This document shows, one piece after another, positions 26,224 through 34,915 of a stretch of 64,000 bases of DNA. Origin of the DNA: CAXXOK01 sp964584315 (GTDB taxonomy: Bacteria > Bacillota > Clostridia > Christensenellales > Aristaeellaceae). The notes below the pieces were generated by a model. It was not told where the DNA came from and searched no databases. It was given only the letters and a program-made list of their open reading frames with translations. Where the stretch lies: the NCBI GenBank assembly GCA_964584315.1, contig CAZOZO010000013.1, positions 6,295 to 70,294 on the forward strand, given 5' to 3'. Position 1 is the first letter of the stretch. Each line of letters begins with the position of its first letter. Made by a program: the position numbers and the translations under genes.

Positions 26224-27660
26224 CTATGCCAGCACGTTCTTCATGATGTAGCTCTTCTCCTGCGTCATCTCCTCCAACGTGACGCTCACGCCCTCCCGGC
26301 CGATACCGCTCATCTTGTAGCCGCCGAAAGGCTGATCCAAGTGCCGGTAGTTGCCGGAGCTGTTGATGACCACGCCGCCGCACTGAAGCTGTGAGGCCAC
26401 GCGCATGGCACGGTTCATGCTCTGCGTCATCACACCTGCCTGCAAGCCGTAGCAGGTGGCGTTGGCGATGTCGATGGCCTCCGCCTCGGTGGTGAACGAG
26501 ATGATCGGGAACACGGGGCCGAACACCTCCATATCCTTGGCGGCATCCATCGCGAGGGTGACCCCGTCCAGCACGGTAGGCTCGAAGTACGTTTTGCCGA
26601 TGCGGTTGCCGCCGCACAGCAGGTGCGCGCCTTGCTTGACCGTCAGCTCCACCTGCCGGAGCACCTCCTGCGCCGCGCGCTCGCTGATGAGACTGCCCAT
26701 ATCGGTGGCATCGTCCAGCGGGCTTCCGTGCTTTAGGTGCTTGAGGCGGTCGATCACGCCTGCCACAAAGCGATCCTTCACGGTATCCTGCACGATGAAA
26801 CGCTTGGGCGAGCAGCAGGTTTGACCGGCGTTCTGCACGCGCCCCTGCACCGCGTCACGGATGGCTTGCTCCATATCCGCGTCGTCAAACACGATATACG
26901 GGTCGTTGCCACCCAACTCCAGAAACACGCGCTTCAGGGTATTGGCGCCCGCTTTGGCTACCTCCTGCCCTACCGGCGTGCTGCCTGTCAGGCTAATGGC
27001 ATTGATCCTGTCGCTGGTCGCGAGCAGGTTGCCCACGAACGCGCCACCGCCACACACAAGCTGCAGCACGTCGCCCGGGATACCCTGCAACAGACAGATC
27101 TCCACCACCCGCATAACCGTGAGAGGGTTGTCGGACGCGGGTTTGATGATCACGGCATTGCCAGCCGCCAGCGCAGAGGCAAACTTCTGCGTGCACAGTT
27201 CCACCGGGTAGTTGAACGGCGATATGCACGCCACCACGCCCAACGGCTCACGGCGGGTGAAGATGATATCCTTCTCGGTACCGATCTGATAATCGGTCAT
27301 GGTGCGGCCGTACAGGTGCGCCGCCTTTTCGGCGAAGCCGCGCAAAATCTGCGCGCATACGCGGATCTCGCCCCGGGCCTCGCGGATGATCTTGCCCATC
27401 TCCGTGCTCAGCGAGCGGGCCAGCGCCTCTCGCTGCTCGTCGATGGCATCGGCGCACCTGAGCATCAGGCGGCTGCGCTCATGCGCGGGTGTCTGCGCCC
27501 AACTCACCTTGCCGCGCTGCGCAGCCTCGATGGCCTGCGCCACATCCTGCGCGGTGGCGGCGGGCACGGTGTCAATAAACTCGCCCGTGGCGGAATTGAC
27601 GACGGTAAGCGTGCCGTGATCGCTGGCATCGACCTGCGTGCCGTCTATGAACATCTTCAA
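26224..27660 (-). CDS. NAD(P)-dependent aldehyde dehydrogenase
   Basis: A 478-residue aldehyde dehydrogenase. The catalytic glutamate is in FLELGGNDP and the catalytic cysteine in NAGQTCCSPKR; the cofactor motif is LTGSTPVGQEV. It oxidises an aldehyde, possibly lactaldehyde or glyceraldehyde, to the acid. The start is TTG at 27660, ten bases after GGGAGG; the ATG two codons later is 16 bases away. It lies downstream of the ribose-type transporter operon on the same strand, but a foldback element separates them, so cotranscription is uncertain. Confidence 0.88.
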   Translation of the reverse strand: MKMFIDGTQVDASDHGTLTVVNSATGEFIDTVPAATAQDVAQAIEAAQRGKVSWAQTPAHERSRLMLRCADAIDEQREALARSLSTEMGKIIREARGEIRVCAQILRGFAEKAAHLYGRTMTDYQIGTEKDIIFTRREPLGVVACISPFNYPVELCTQKFASALAAGNAVIIKPASDNPLTVMRVVEICLLQGIPGDVLQLVCGGGAFVGNLLATSDRINAISLTGSTPVGQEVAKAGANTLKRVFLELGGNDPYIVFDDADMEQAIRDAVQGRVQNAGQTCCSPKRFIVQDTVKDRFVAGVIDRLKHLKHGSPLDDATDMGSLISERAAQEVLRQVELTVKQGAHLLCGGNRIGKTYFEPTVLDGVTLAMDAAKDMEVFGPVFPIISFTTEAEAIDIANATCYGLQAGVMTQSMNRAMRVASQLQCGGVVINSSGNYRHLDQPFGGYKMSGIGREGVSVTLEEMTQEKSYIMKNVLA

Positions 27661-27688
27661 TACGGGTTCGCCTCCCTGCTTGATTGTT

Positions 27689-27847
27689 ATACTATTTCAA
27701 ATCCTTAATGCATAATAGATCGCGAGCGATTTTGTTCTATGGCGAGGAGTGGAAGCGAAGGCGTAGCGGGGCTACGTCGAGCTTTCACGACGAAGCCAGA
27801 GGGCAAAAGCGCTGCGAGATAGAAGCGTTAAGGTTTTGAAATGGTAT
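27689..27847. repeat. foldback (MITE-like) repetitive element
   Basis: About 159 bases bounded by 20-base terminal inverted repeats (27689-27708 and 27828-27847, 18 of 20 positions match). The interior is also largely self-complementary, so the whole element could fold into one long imperfect hairpin centred near GTAGCGGGGCTAC at about 27765. It carries no open reading frame of its own. This is typical of miniature transposable or palindromic intergenic elements. No second copy is present in this window. Confidence 0.7.
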
Positions 27848-27927
27848 TATCCGGTTTGGGTAAAGCCCGCCCCTGACTGTGCCTGGGCACAGCCAGGGGC
27901 CGTTGTTTTTAGCTGTGGGAGTGTGGT

Positions 27928-28896
27928 TTAGAAGGTGGAATCGGGGTTGTAGTAGGTGTCGATGTTGGAGGCATTCACGCTGACGGGGGTCAGGTACACG
28001 AGCTTCTGCACGGCTTCGCCCGCGTTCCACTTCTCGATGGTCTCCAGCACTTTGGTGGCGCACTCGGCGGGGTCGTTGCGGCCGGTGGCCAGCATCTGGC
28101 CGCCCTCTTTGATCAGGCCATACATGGTCTTATTGCCGTCCGCACCGCAGATGATGATGTCGCTGCGGCCAATGGCCAGGCAGGCTTCGCGCGCGCCCAG
28201 CGCCATGTCGTCGTTCTCGGCGAAGATGCAGTTGATCTCCGGCGCGGCGGTCAGCATGTCCTCGGCAGCCTTCTGGCCGTCGGCCTGGTTCCAGCCGCCC
28301 CAGCCCTGCGCCACGATGTTCACCTTGGCCTCGCCGCTCTTCTCCAGCTGCGCCTCCACGATGCCGGCCAGCGTGCCCATACGGCGCGCCACGCCCAACG
28401 CGTTGCCCACGTTGCCGCTCAGCAGGCCCAGGTTGATGTCGGTGCCGTTAAACTTGGCGGCGATATCCGCGCCCACCAGCGTGCCCAGTGTGTAGTTGTC
28501 GCTCTGCACCATGGAGATGTAATACGCATCGGGCGAGATGGAGTTGTCCATGATGAACACGGCAACACCGGCGGCCTCGCACTTGCGCGTGGCTTCGATG
28601 GAGCCCTCGGGATGCACGGGGTTGATGACCACGATGGTGCAGCCCTGTGCGATGAAGTTTTCCACATTGGCAAGCTCGGCGGTGGTATCGCCGTTAGCAT
28701 CCGCGGTAACGTACTCGATGCCCTTTTCCGTGCACAGCTTGATGAAGGTCTCTTCCTGCGCGGCGAAGTACGCGCCGTTCAGCGTTTGCATCGTGAGGCC
28801 GATCTTCTGGGTGTTCAGGGGCTTGGCTTCGGCGACGGCAGTCGTCAGGGTAAAGAGCATACACAGGGTCAGCACAACCACAAGCAGCTTTTTCAT
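27928..28896 (-). CDS. ribose/sugar-binding protein (RbsB family)
   Basis: A 322-residue periplasmic-binding-protein-like domain of the CUT2 class. A signal peptide of about 25 residues ends TAVAEA, followed by KPLNTQKIGLTMQTLN. The fold has the two-domain RbsB/LacI-type pattern, with sugar contact regions such as FAENDDMALGA. As in the other binding proteins here, there is no lipobox cysteine at the cleavage site. The ATG at 28896 has AGGAGGG upstream. It is the third gene of the operon ATPase-permease-binding protein. Ribose, xylose or AI-2-like substrates are possible. Confidence 0.86.
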   Translation of the reverse strand: MKKLLVVVLTLCMLFTLTTAVAEAKPLNTQKIGLTMQTLNGAYFAAQEETFIKLCTEKGIEYVTADANGDTTAELANVENFIAQGCTIVVINPVHPEGSIEATRKCEAAGVAVFIMDNSISPDAYYISMVQSDNYTLGTLVGADIAAKFNGTDINLGLLSGNVGNALGVARRMGTLAGIVEAQLEKSGEAKVNIVAQGWGGWNQADGQKAAEDMLTAAPEINCIFAENDDMALGAREACLAIGRSDIIICGADGNKTMYGLIKEGGQMLATGRNDPAECATKVLETIEKWNAGEAVQKLVYLTPVSVNASNIDTYYNPDSTF

Positions 28897-29026
28897 TGTT
28901 TTCCCTCCTGTTTTTTGGAACGATGCACACCCATGAGACAACGTCGCGCAGCACGCCTCCAAGTAGTGCGTTGAAAGTCGCCGCGCTATTGCCAAACCTG
29001 CGGCACTACTCGCAGGTTCAACGACC

Positions 29027-29989
29027 CTAATGTTTCCGCTTGCGCTGCAACAGCACCGCAACGATGATGATCACGCCCTTGATCACCTGCTGGGGGTAGG
29101 AGGCCACCTTCATCAGCGCCATGATGTTGCTGATGAGGCCGAGGATCAGCACACCCATGAGCGTATTGAGCGCCGTACCCTTGCCGCCAGCAAGGCTGGC
29201 CCCGCCGATCACGCAGGCCGCGATGGCGTCAAGCTCCATGCCGGAGGCCACGCGCGCGTCCCCAACACCCGTGCGGGATTCGATGATGCCCGCAAACGCG
29301 CACATGAACGCCGATACCATGTACACCGACATCACGTACAGGTTGGTGCGGATGCCGGAGAGCCGCACCGACGTTTCGTTGCTGCCGATGGCTTGCACAA
29401 AGCGCCCGTAGCTGGTGTAGCGCAGCACCAGCGCCACGCACACTACCAGAAAGCCGGCCAATATCACCGCGTAGGGCACGCCCATGAAGTTGCCCTTGTT
29501 GAACTCGCTTACCACCTCATTGGTGATGGGGATGGTTTTGGCGTGAGAAATCATATACGCTACGCCGCGCGCCGCGGTCATGGACGCGAGGGTGACCACA
29601 AAAGCCGCCATCTTCTGGTATGCCACCAGGTAGCCTGCCAGCGCGCCGAAAGCCACGCTAAGCACCACCGTGATGACCAGCGACAGCCCCAGCGGCAACC
29701 CGCCCATCTGGCGCGTATCCAGCAGAGTCGCGAACACCACCGCATCAAACGCGGCGACGGAACCCACCGACAAATCGATGCCACCTGTCAGGATCACCAG
29801 CAGCATGCCCATGCTCACGATCACGGTGCCCGCGTTTTGGCGCAGGAGGTTAAAGATATTCTGCGCGGTAAAGAAGTTTTGGGAGAGGAAACTGGATGCG
29901 ATCACGAGCAGCACCAGCACCATCACCGATAAATACTGTTGCAGCGTGCCCGTCAAACTCCGGCGTGCCAACGCGCCTGTCCTGTTCAT
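29027..29989 (-). CDS. ribose-type ABC transporter permease (RbsC family)
   Basis: A 320-residue membrane permease with eight to ten helices. The RbsC hallmark GGIDLSVGSVAAF lies near residue 70 and the ATPase-docking region is IGGASLAGGKG. Its ATG overlaps the stop of the ATPase gene by four bases, so the two are coupled. It forms the channel of the CUT2 sugar importer. Confidence 0.9.
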   Translation of the reverse strand: MNRTGALARRSLTGTLQQYLSVMVLVLLVIASSFLSQNFFTAQNIFNLLRQNAGTVIVSMGMLLVILTGGIDLSVGSVAAFDAVVFATLLDTRQMGGLPLGLSLVITVVLSVAFGALAGYLVAYQKMAAFVVTLASMTAARGVAYMISHAKTIPITNEVVSEFNKGNFMGVPYAVILAGFLVVCVALVLRYTSYGRFVQAIGSNETSVRLSGIRTNLYVMSVYMVSAFMCAFAGIIESRTGVGDARVASGMELDAIAACVIGGASLAGGKGTALNTLMGVLILGLISNIMALMKVASYPQQVIKGVIIIVAVLLQRKRKH

Positions 29990-31479
29990 ACCGCTTTGCC
30001 TCCCACAACGAGCTTCATGATGCTCATCTCATTCATTTCGTCCCGGCCGAGGATGCCCCGGCACCGGCCCTTGTCGATCACCAACACGCGGTCGCACATG
30101 CCAATGATCTCGTTGAGCTCCGAGGAGATCATCAAAATACTGACCCCGCGCGCCACCAGCGCGTTGATGATCTGGTATATTTCCACTTTTGCGCCTACAT
30201 CCACACCGCGGGTGGGCTCGTCCATCAGGATCACGGTGGAATCCGTGGCCAGCCATTTGGCGATGACCACCTTCTGCTGGTTGCCGCCCGAGAGGCTGCT
30301 CACGGGCAACGACGTGTCCTCCGCCTTGATGCTCAGCTCTCGCACCAGCCGCGAGACCATCGCTTTTTCACGCCCGCGGTTTAGGATGCCGCGCGGTTTG
30401 GTGGTTTTAGCGATGCTGCACAGCGTGATGTTCTGTCCGATGGATTTTTCAAGGATCAGCCACTGCTCCTTGCTGTTTTCGGGGATCAGCGCCAGCCCGT
30501 GGCGGATACCCTGATAGGGTGAGCGGATTCGCACGGGTTTGCCGTTTAGCGTTACGGTGCCCCCCTTGAGCGCGTCCGCGCCGAACAGTGCGCGCGCCAG
30601 CTCCGTGCGTCCGCTGCCCACTAGCCCGAAGATGCCAAGAACCTCTCCGCGATGCAGTGAAAAGCTCACATCCTCAAAGATGCTGCCGCGCAGATCCTCC
30701 GCCTTCAAAAGCTCCGCGCCGATGCATACATCGCGCGCAGGGTACATGGTGGATAGCTTGCGCCCGATCATCAGCTCCACGACCCCGTCCACCTCAAAAT
30801 CGCGGACGGCGCCGCCGCCGGTGATCTCGCCGTCGCGCATGATGGTCACGGTATCGCAGATGGAGAATATCTCATCCATGCGGTGGGAGATATAAACGAT
30901 GCTCACGCCCGCGGCCTTGAGCCGCTTCATCGTGGCAAAGAGTTTCTCGGTTTCAGCGGGGGTTAGCACGGCGGTCGGTTCGTCCAAAATCAATATTTTC
31001 GCGTTGGCGGAAAGCACCTTGGCGATCTCCACCACCTGCTTGTAGGCTACGCTGATGTCGCCCACCTGCTGGCGCACGTCGATATCGAACCCCAAGCCTT
31101 GCATGACCTCACGCGCATCCCGGAACAGCTTTTTCCAGTGAATGAAGCCGTGCCTGCCCAGCCGGTCGATAAAGATGTTCTCTGCAATGGTGAGGTCGTT
31201 GGCCAGCTCAAACTCCTGATATACGATGCCCACGCCCAGCTCCTTGCCACGGCGCGGCGTGCCCAGGTGCGCAGGCTGCCCGTCGATCTGGATAACGCCC
31301 TCGTCCATGGCATAGGCGCCGGAAAGGATCTTCATCAGCGTGGATTTGCCCGCGCCGTTTTCACCAACCAGGGCATGTATCTCGCCCGGCCGCAGAAAAA
31401 AATCCACCCCTTTCAGCGCCTGAATGCCTGCGAATGACTTCTTGACGCCAGTCATCTGTACGCGATACGTATCGCCCAA
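29986..31479 (-). CDS. ribose-type ABC transporter ATPase (RbsA family)
   Basis: A 497-residue protein with two tandem ATPase domains, as in RbsA/MglA. The first domain has Walker A GENGAGKST and Walker B ILILDEPTAVL. The second has the degenerate P-loop GLVGSGRTEL and the signature LSGGNQQKVVIAKWLA, followed by VILMDEPTRGVD. The start is TTG at 31479, seven bases after AAGGAGG. It is the first gene of the CUT2 operon, behind the promoter at 31685. Confidence 0.92.
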   Translation of the reverse strand: MGDTYRVQMTGVKKSFAGIQALKGVDFFLRPGEIHALVGENGAGKSTLMKILSGAYAMDEGVIQIDGQPAHLGTPRRGKELGVGIVYQEFELANDLTIAENIFIDRLGRHGFIHWKKLFRDAREVMQGLGFDIDVRQQVGDISVAYKQVVEIAKVLSANAKILILDEPTAVLTPAETEKLFATMKRLKAAGVSIVYISHRMDEIFSICDTVTIMRDGEITGGGAVRDFEVDGVVELMIGRKLSTMYPARDVCIGAELLKAEDLRGSIFEDVSFSLHRGEVLGIFGLVGSGRTELARALFGADALKGGTVTLNGKPVRIRSPYQGIRHGLALIPENSKEQWLILEKSIGQNITLCSIAKTTKPRGILNRGREKAMVSRLVRELSIKAEDTSLPVSSLSGGNQQKVVIAKWLATDSTVILMDEPTRGVDVGAKVEIYQIINALVARGVSILMISSELNEIIGMCDRVLVIDKGRCRGILGRDEMNEMSIMKLVVGGKAV

Positions 31480-31741
31480 GTGCTCTCCTCCTTCAGTGAA
31501 GGTTGTTTATCCATTGCATTGGCGCGGGCGAAAGGGTGCCCGCCCAATGGAACCCGGGTAAGGGGATCGTTCCCACATCGGCGCGAAACTGTCTGCTATG
31601 GGCTGCGCGCTCCGGTGCCCTTGACTCCAGCGCAGGTAAACCGCTTCCACATCACCTTTTCACTATTTCGCTCCTGTTGTCTAAATTGTACGGAGTGTTC
31701 CCTCATTTGTAAAGTACGCACATTTTTGTTACCATTCAAAA
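31480..31741 (-). promoter_or_regulatory. promoter of the ribose-type transporter operon
   Basis: On the minus strand TTTACA (31708-31713) and TACAAT (31685-31690) are separated by 17 bases, about 200 bases upstream of the TTG start. The long untranslated leader contains no gene and no regulatory RNA I can recognise. Confidence 0.65.
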
Positions 31742-31768
31742 AACCACAGCCGCGATTTGGCTGTGGTT
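31742..31768 (-). terminator. terminator of the HxlR regulator gene
   Basis: Ten-base stem (31742-31751 with 31759-31768) followed on the minus strand by a run of six T, 23 bases after the HxlR stop codon. Confidence 0.85.
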
Positions 31769-31790
31769 CGGGCTTATGCTGATGTATTTT

Positions 31791-32237
31791 TTATTTGGCC
31801 TGCATCACGGTGCCGGGCACGATGTGCTCCGGTGGCTCGGTGCCATTTTGCATGTGCAAACGCCGCACATAGTAGGCCATGTTCTCCTGCCCCCAGCGGT
31901 AGATGTGGTTGACCACCGGCAGCAGCGTAAACCCCAACTCGGTCAGCGAGTATTCCACACCGGACGCTACGCCCGGCGTATCGCACGGCAAAATGGTGCG
32001 CTCTACGATGCTGTCCTGTTCCAGCTCGCGCAGCTGCTTGGTGAGCATACGGCTGCTGATGCGCTTGAACAGGCGGCGCAGCTCGCCGAAGCGGTGGGGG
32101 TGCTCGTTGCCCAAGTGCCAGATGATCACGACTTTGTATTTGCCGGACAGGATGGACATGGTCAATTCCTTCTCGCAATTGAACTCATTGTTCATCAGCC
32201 GCTCGTAGGTCTCGCTGCGCAGGTTCAAATCGGCCAA
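31791..32237 (-). CDS. HxlR family transcriptional regulator
   Basis: A regulator of about 148 residues with the HxlR winged-helix core: NCEKELTMSILSGKYKVVIIWHLG, FGELRRLFKRISSRMLTKQLREL and the wing VEYSLTELG. The conserved N-terminal cysteine could sense aldehydes or oxidants. The frame is open to an ATG at 32279, but that codon falls on the expected transcription start of the promoter at 32283-32311, so translation must begin further in. TTG 32237, eight bases after GGGGAG, or ATG 32195 are the candidates. The target is unknown. Confidence 0.82.
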   Translation of the reverse strand: MADLNLRSETYERLMNNEFNCEKELTMSILSGKYKVVIIWHLGNEHPHRFGELRRLFKRISSRMLTKQLRELEQDSIVERTILPCDTPGVASGVEYSLTELGFTLLPVVNHIYRWGQENMAYYVRRLHMQNGTEPPEHIVPGTVMQAK

Positions 32238-32282
32238 CCGGATCACTCCCCTTTGCTGCTGTCCGCGATCAAATCTCATTGG

Positions 32283-32311
32283 ATTATACCGTTACGCTCT
32301 TAAATAAGCAA
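32283..32311 (-). promoter_or_regulatory. promoter of the HxlR regulator
   Basis: On the minus strand TTGCTT (32306-32311) and TATAAT (32283-32288) are 17 bases apart. The position rules out the most upstream ATG of the regulator as the start of translation. Confidence 0.75.
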
Positions 32312-32597
32312 GGAGCATTTCGGGTGTTTTCGGCGGGTGTCAGTCCGTCTTGCGGCTAAAGGAAGAACCGATCCGGCAGAATGAGCGCAGCGAAGCGAAA
32401 TAACCCTCGGCCGAAAAGACCTTCCGGCCCTTCCCGTTGCCATCGTGCCTCGGCGGTGTGCCAGGTGCATCGCAGCCCTTTATTCTGTGGCGGATTCCAG
32501 CCGCGAAAGGCTTGCCAAACGCCCTTTCGCATGGTATCATATGCCCGAGCGCCGTTCCATTCGGAATGCCGCCAAATCTCAATGGAGGTGAATGACC
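32312..32597 (+). promoter_or_regulatory. leader and promoter of the small ferredoxin
   Basis: TTGCCA (32512-32517) and TATCAT (32535-32540) are separated by 17 bases and lie about 55 bases before the ferredoxin start. The stretch from 32312 to 32510 shows no gene I can support. Confidence 0.6.
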
Positions 32598-32768
32598 TTG
32601 GCATACAAAATCACCGACGATTGCATCAGCTGTGGCGCTTGCGCGTCCGATTGCCCCGTGGAGGCGATTTCCGAAGGCGATGGCAAGTTCGTGATCGACG
32701 CCGATAAGTGCATCGATTGCGGCGCCTGCGCCGAGACCTGCCCTGTGGGTGCTCCCGTACAGGAGTAA
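32598..32768 (+). CDS. 2[4Fe-4S] clostridial-type ferredoxin
   Basis: A 56-residue ferredoxin with two typical clusters: CISCGACASDCP and CIDCGACAETCP. This is the short soluble electron carrier of anaerobic Clostridia, serving pyruvate:ferredoxin oxidoreductase, hydrogenase and similar enzymes. The start is TTG at 32598, nine bases after GGAGG; the nearby ATG at 32592 is only three bases from the ribosome binding site, and the family normally begins MAYKI. A terminator follows, so the gene is monocistronic. Confidence 0.93.
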   Translation: MAYKITDDCISCGACASDCPVEAISEGDGKFVIDADKCIDCGACAETCPVGAPVQE

Positions 32769-32780
32769 GCAAGCCACGCC

Positions 32781-32819
32781 AAAGCGCTGGAACGTTTGTC
32801 CGGCGCTTTTCGCTTTTTT
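32781..32819 (+). terminator. terminator of the ferredoxin gene
   Basis: An 11-base stem with one mismatch (32781-32791 with 32799-32809), followed by a T-rich tail ending in TTTTTTT. Confidence 0.85.
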
Positions 32820-32871
32820 ATGAAAGATACAAAGCCTGTATGTGTGAAGGTACACGACCAGCACGCAGTGT

Positions 32872-32903
32872 AAAGCGCCAGCCGACTGGTCGGCTGGCGC
32901 TTT
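32872..32903. terminator. terminator of the YitT-VOC-GNAT operon
   Basis: A perfect 15-bp stem with a two-base loop, 27 bases after the GNAT stop codon at 32930 on the minus strand. Confidence 0.75.
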
Positions 32904-32929
32904 GTTCTGCTGCTTGATCACGCTGTTCC

Positions 32930-33385
32930 TCAGCCCTGCCGTGTTTCAAACTCTTTGATAAAGTTCTTCTGCTCCTTGCGCAGACGGTAGCCGCAGTGGA
33001 GGTAGAACGCATGCGCTTTGACGCGTGCAAAGCTGGATACCAGCCGCACCGCATTGCAGCCGGAGGCGCGCGCCCACCCCTCCACGGCGTCGGTCAGCAT
33101 CCGGCCCAGCCCCAACCCCTGCCATGCAGGCTCCACTGCCAGCGCGATGATGTTCTTCTGGCTGCCGCTGTGCAGCGTCTCGTAGTCCGCCGCGTGCACA
33201 AAACCAACGACCGTCGCCGCTGCCTCGTCCCATGCGACCCAAATACGGTCGGTATCCCGCATGAGTATGCGGGCAAGCTGCACCCGAACGGTTTCGGGGT
33301 CGCTGTCATACCCCAGCGCGCTATGGTTGATATCGCATATGCGGGGCGCGTCCGCAGGGTTCGCCTGGCGTATGCTCACGCTCAT
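32930..33385 (-). CDS. GNAT family N-acetyltransferase
   Basis: A 151-residue acetyltransferase with the acetyl-CoA loop EPAWQGLGLGRMLTDAVE and a C-terminal FYLHCGYR motif. The substrate is unknown. Its ATG overlaps the stop codon of the VOC gene upstream (ATGA), so it is the last gene of a three-gene operon and translationally coupled. Confidence 0.88.
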   Translation of the reverse strand: MSVSIRQANPADAPRICDINHSALGYDSDPETVRVQLARILMRDTDRIWVAWDEAAATVVGFVHAADYETLHSGSQKNIIALAVEPAWQGLGLGRMLTDAVEGWARASGCNAVRLVSSFARVKAHAFYLHCGYRLRKEQKNFIKEFETRQG

Positions 33386-33852
33386 GCGTTGCCCTCCACC
33401 GCGGCGCGCACGAACGCAACGGGGTGCTCGGTGATGCGCGCCGTTTCTTCAATGCTGTTGCCCTGAGTGACCAGTCGTTTGAACACCATGCGCATGCTCT
33501 CGCCGATCTCGATGATGTGCCGGTCCGGGTCGTAAATGCGGATCACCCGCTGCCGCCACGGATATTCCTTGGCGGGGTGCACCCACTCGATGCTCTTATC
33601 CGCAGTCAGGCGCGCGCCAAACGCATCCAGATCCTCACACTCGAAGTAGAGCTCCATATTGTGGGCACGCTCCAGCACGCTGTCCTCCGGCAGGCCCACC
33701 AGCTCCGCAAAGTGTTCCTGCAAACTCAGGCCGCCTTTCAGGCCGATGTTCCAACCCAGATCGACCTCCATCTCCATGTCGAACCACTTCTGGTAGAAGG
33801 CGAGACTCTTTTTTACATCCCTGACCGCGATCAACGCACTCTGATACCGCAT
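33382..33852 (-). CDS. VOC (glyoxalase/bleomycin-resistance) family protein
   Basis: A 156-residue protein. Residues 1-120 form a VOC domain (MRYQSALIAVRDVKKSLAFY, NMELYFECEDLDAF, IRIYDPDRHIIEIGE), with candidate metal ligands Glu and His. The last 35 residues form an extra helical tail. Such proteins are lyases, dioxygenases or antibiotic-binding proteins. The ATG at 33852 has GGGAGGG upstream, 17 bases after the YitT stop. Confidence 0.82.
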   Translation of the reverse strand: MRYQSALIAVRDVKKSLAFYQKWFDMEMEVDLGWNIGLKGGLSLQEHFAELVGLPEDSVLERAHNMELYFECEDLDAFGARLTADKSIEWVHPAKEYPWRQRVIRIYDPDRHIIEIGESMRMVFKRLVTQGNSIEETARITEHPVAFVRAAVEGNA

Positions 33853-33869
33853 GGCGCTTTCCCTCCCTG

Positions 33870-34775
33870 CTACATGGTGCCTCGAAAACCCTTGCCGATG
33901 ATCTCCCCCGTGTTGGTTATCAGGATAAAGCAGGCCGGATCGACCGCTTTGGCGTGGTTGCGCAGCTTGACGGCCTGTGCGCGGTTGACCACCGTGAGGA
34001 TAACCGTCTTGCGCTCGTGCGTGTATGCGCCCTCGCCGCTCAGGTTGGTTGCCCCGCGGTGCAGGTCTTCCACGATGAAGCGGATGATGGGCTCCGGCTT
34101 GCCGGTAATGATCTGGAAGCACTTGTGTATCTTGATGTTCTCCAGCACCAGGTCGACCACCACGGACTTGATCATCAACCCGAAGATGCTGAACAGCCCT
34201 GTCTCCATCCCAAAAGCGACACAGGCCATCACCGTGATCAAAAAATCCGCGCACATCAGGCTGATGCCGATGTTGAGTGACGTATAGCGTTTGAGGATCA
34301 TCGCCACCACGTCGGTACCGCCGCTGGACGCCTCCAGGTTGAACAGGATGGCGCTGCCGATGGCGGGCAGCGTGACCGCGAAGATCAGCTCCAGCAAAGG
34401 CTGGTGAGTCATGGGCGCGCTCATGGGCACAATGGCCTCCAGCGCCCACGCCGCGCCGCTCATGACCAGGCTGCAATAGGCCGTGCGCAGCCCAAACCCG
34501 CGTCCGAACACCAAAAAGCCCACACCCAGCAACAGCTGGTTGATAATGAACATGAACGTACCGGAGCTGATGGTGGGAAAGTAGCGGTTCAGGATGATCG
34601 AGATACCGCTGACGCCGCCGGTCGAAAAATGGTTGGGGAACTTAAAAAAGTATACGCCAAAAGCGATGAGCAGCGCGCCAAGCGTTAGCAGCACGTAGTC
34701 GCGGAGGATGTTGGTCGTGGCCGCGCGCTTCGCACCCTGCGGCGCGGTTTGCGCGGGCTGATCCTGTTGTGCCAT
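33870..34775 (-). CDS. YitT family membrane protein
   Basis: A 301-residue protein with an N-terminal membrane domain of about five or six helices (residues 25-200, including FFKFPNHFSTGGVSGISI and FNLEASSGGTDVVAMIL). A C-terminal cytoplasmic DUF2179 domain follows (residues about 225-295, ending ITNTGEIIGKGFRG). This is the standard YitT arrangement; the molecular function is not established. The ATG is preceded by AAAGGAG. It is the first gene of the operon with the VOC and GNAT proteins. Confidence 0.88.
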   Translation of the reverse strand: MAQQDQPAQTAPQGAKRAATTNILRDYVLLTLGALLIAFGVYFFKFPNHFSTGGVSGISIILNRYFPTISSGTFMFIINQLLLGVGFLVFGRGFGLRTAYCSLVMSGAAWALEAIVPMSAPMTHQPLLELIFAVTLPAIGSAILFNLEASSGGTDVVAMILKRYTSLNIGISLMCADFLITVMACVAFGMETGLFSIFGLMIKSVVVDLVLENIKIHKCFQIITGKPEPIIRFIVEDLHRGATNLSGEGAYTHERKTVILTVVNRAQAVKLRNHAKAVDPACFILITNTGEIIGKGFRGTM

Positions 34776-34915
34776 TTGGTCTCCTTTATGTGCGGGTAAA
34801 TTGCCGCCTCAGCGAGATCGGCGTTTCACGCCATTTATTTTATGCTAAAATAAAGTAGGTTGCAACGGAAAAATCTCGCCCGTTCCTGCGTGGCGAAAGG
34901 TATGGGAGGGTTACC

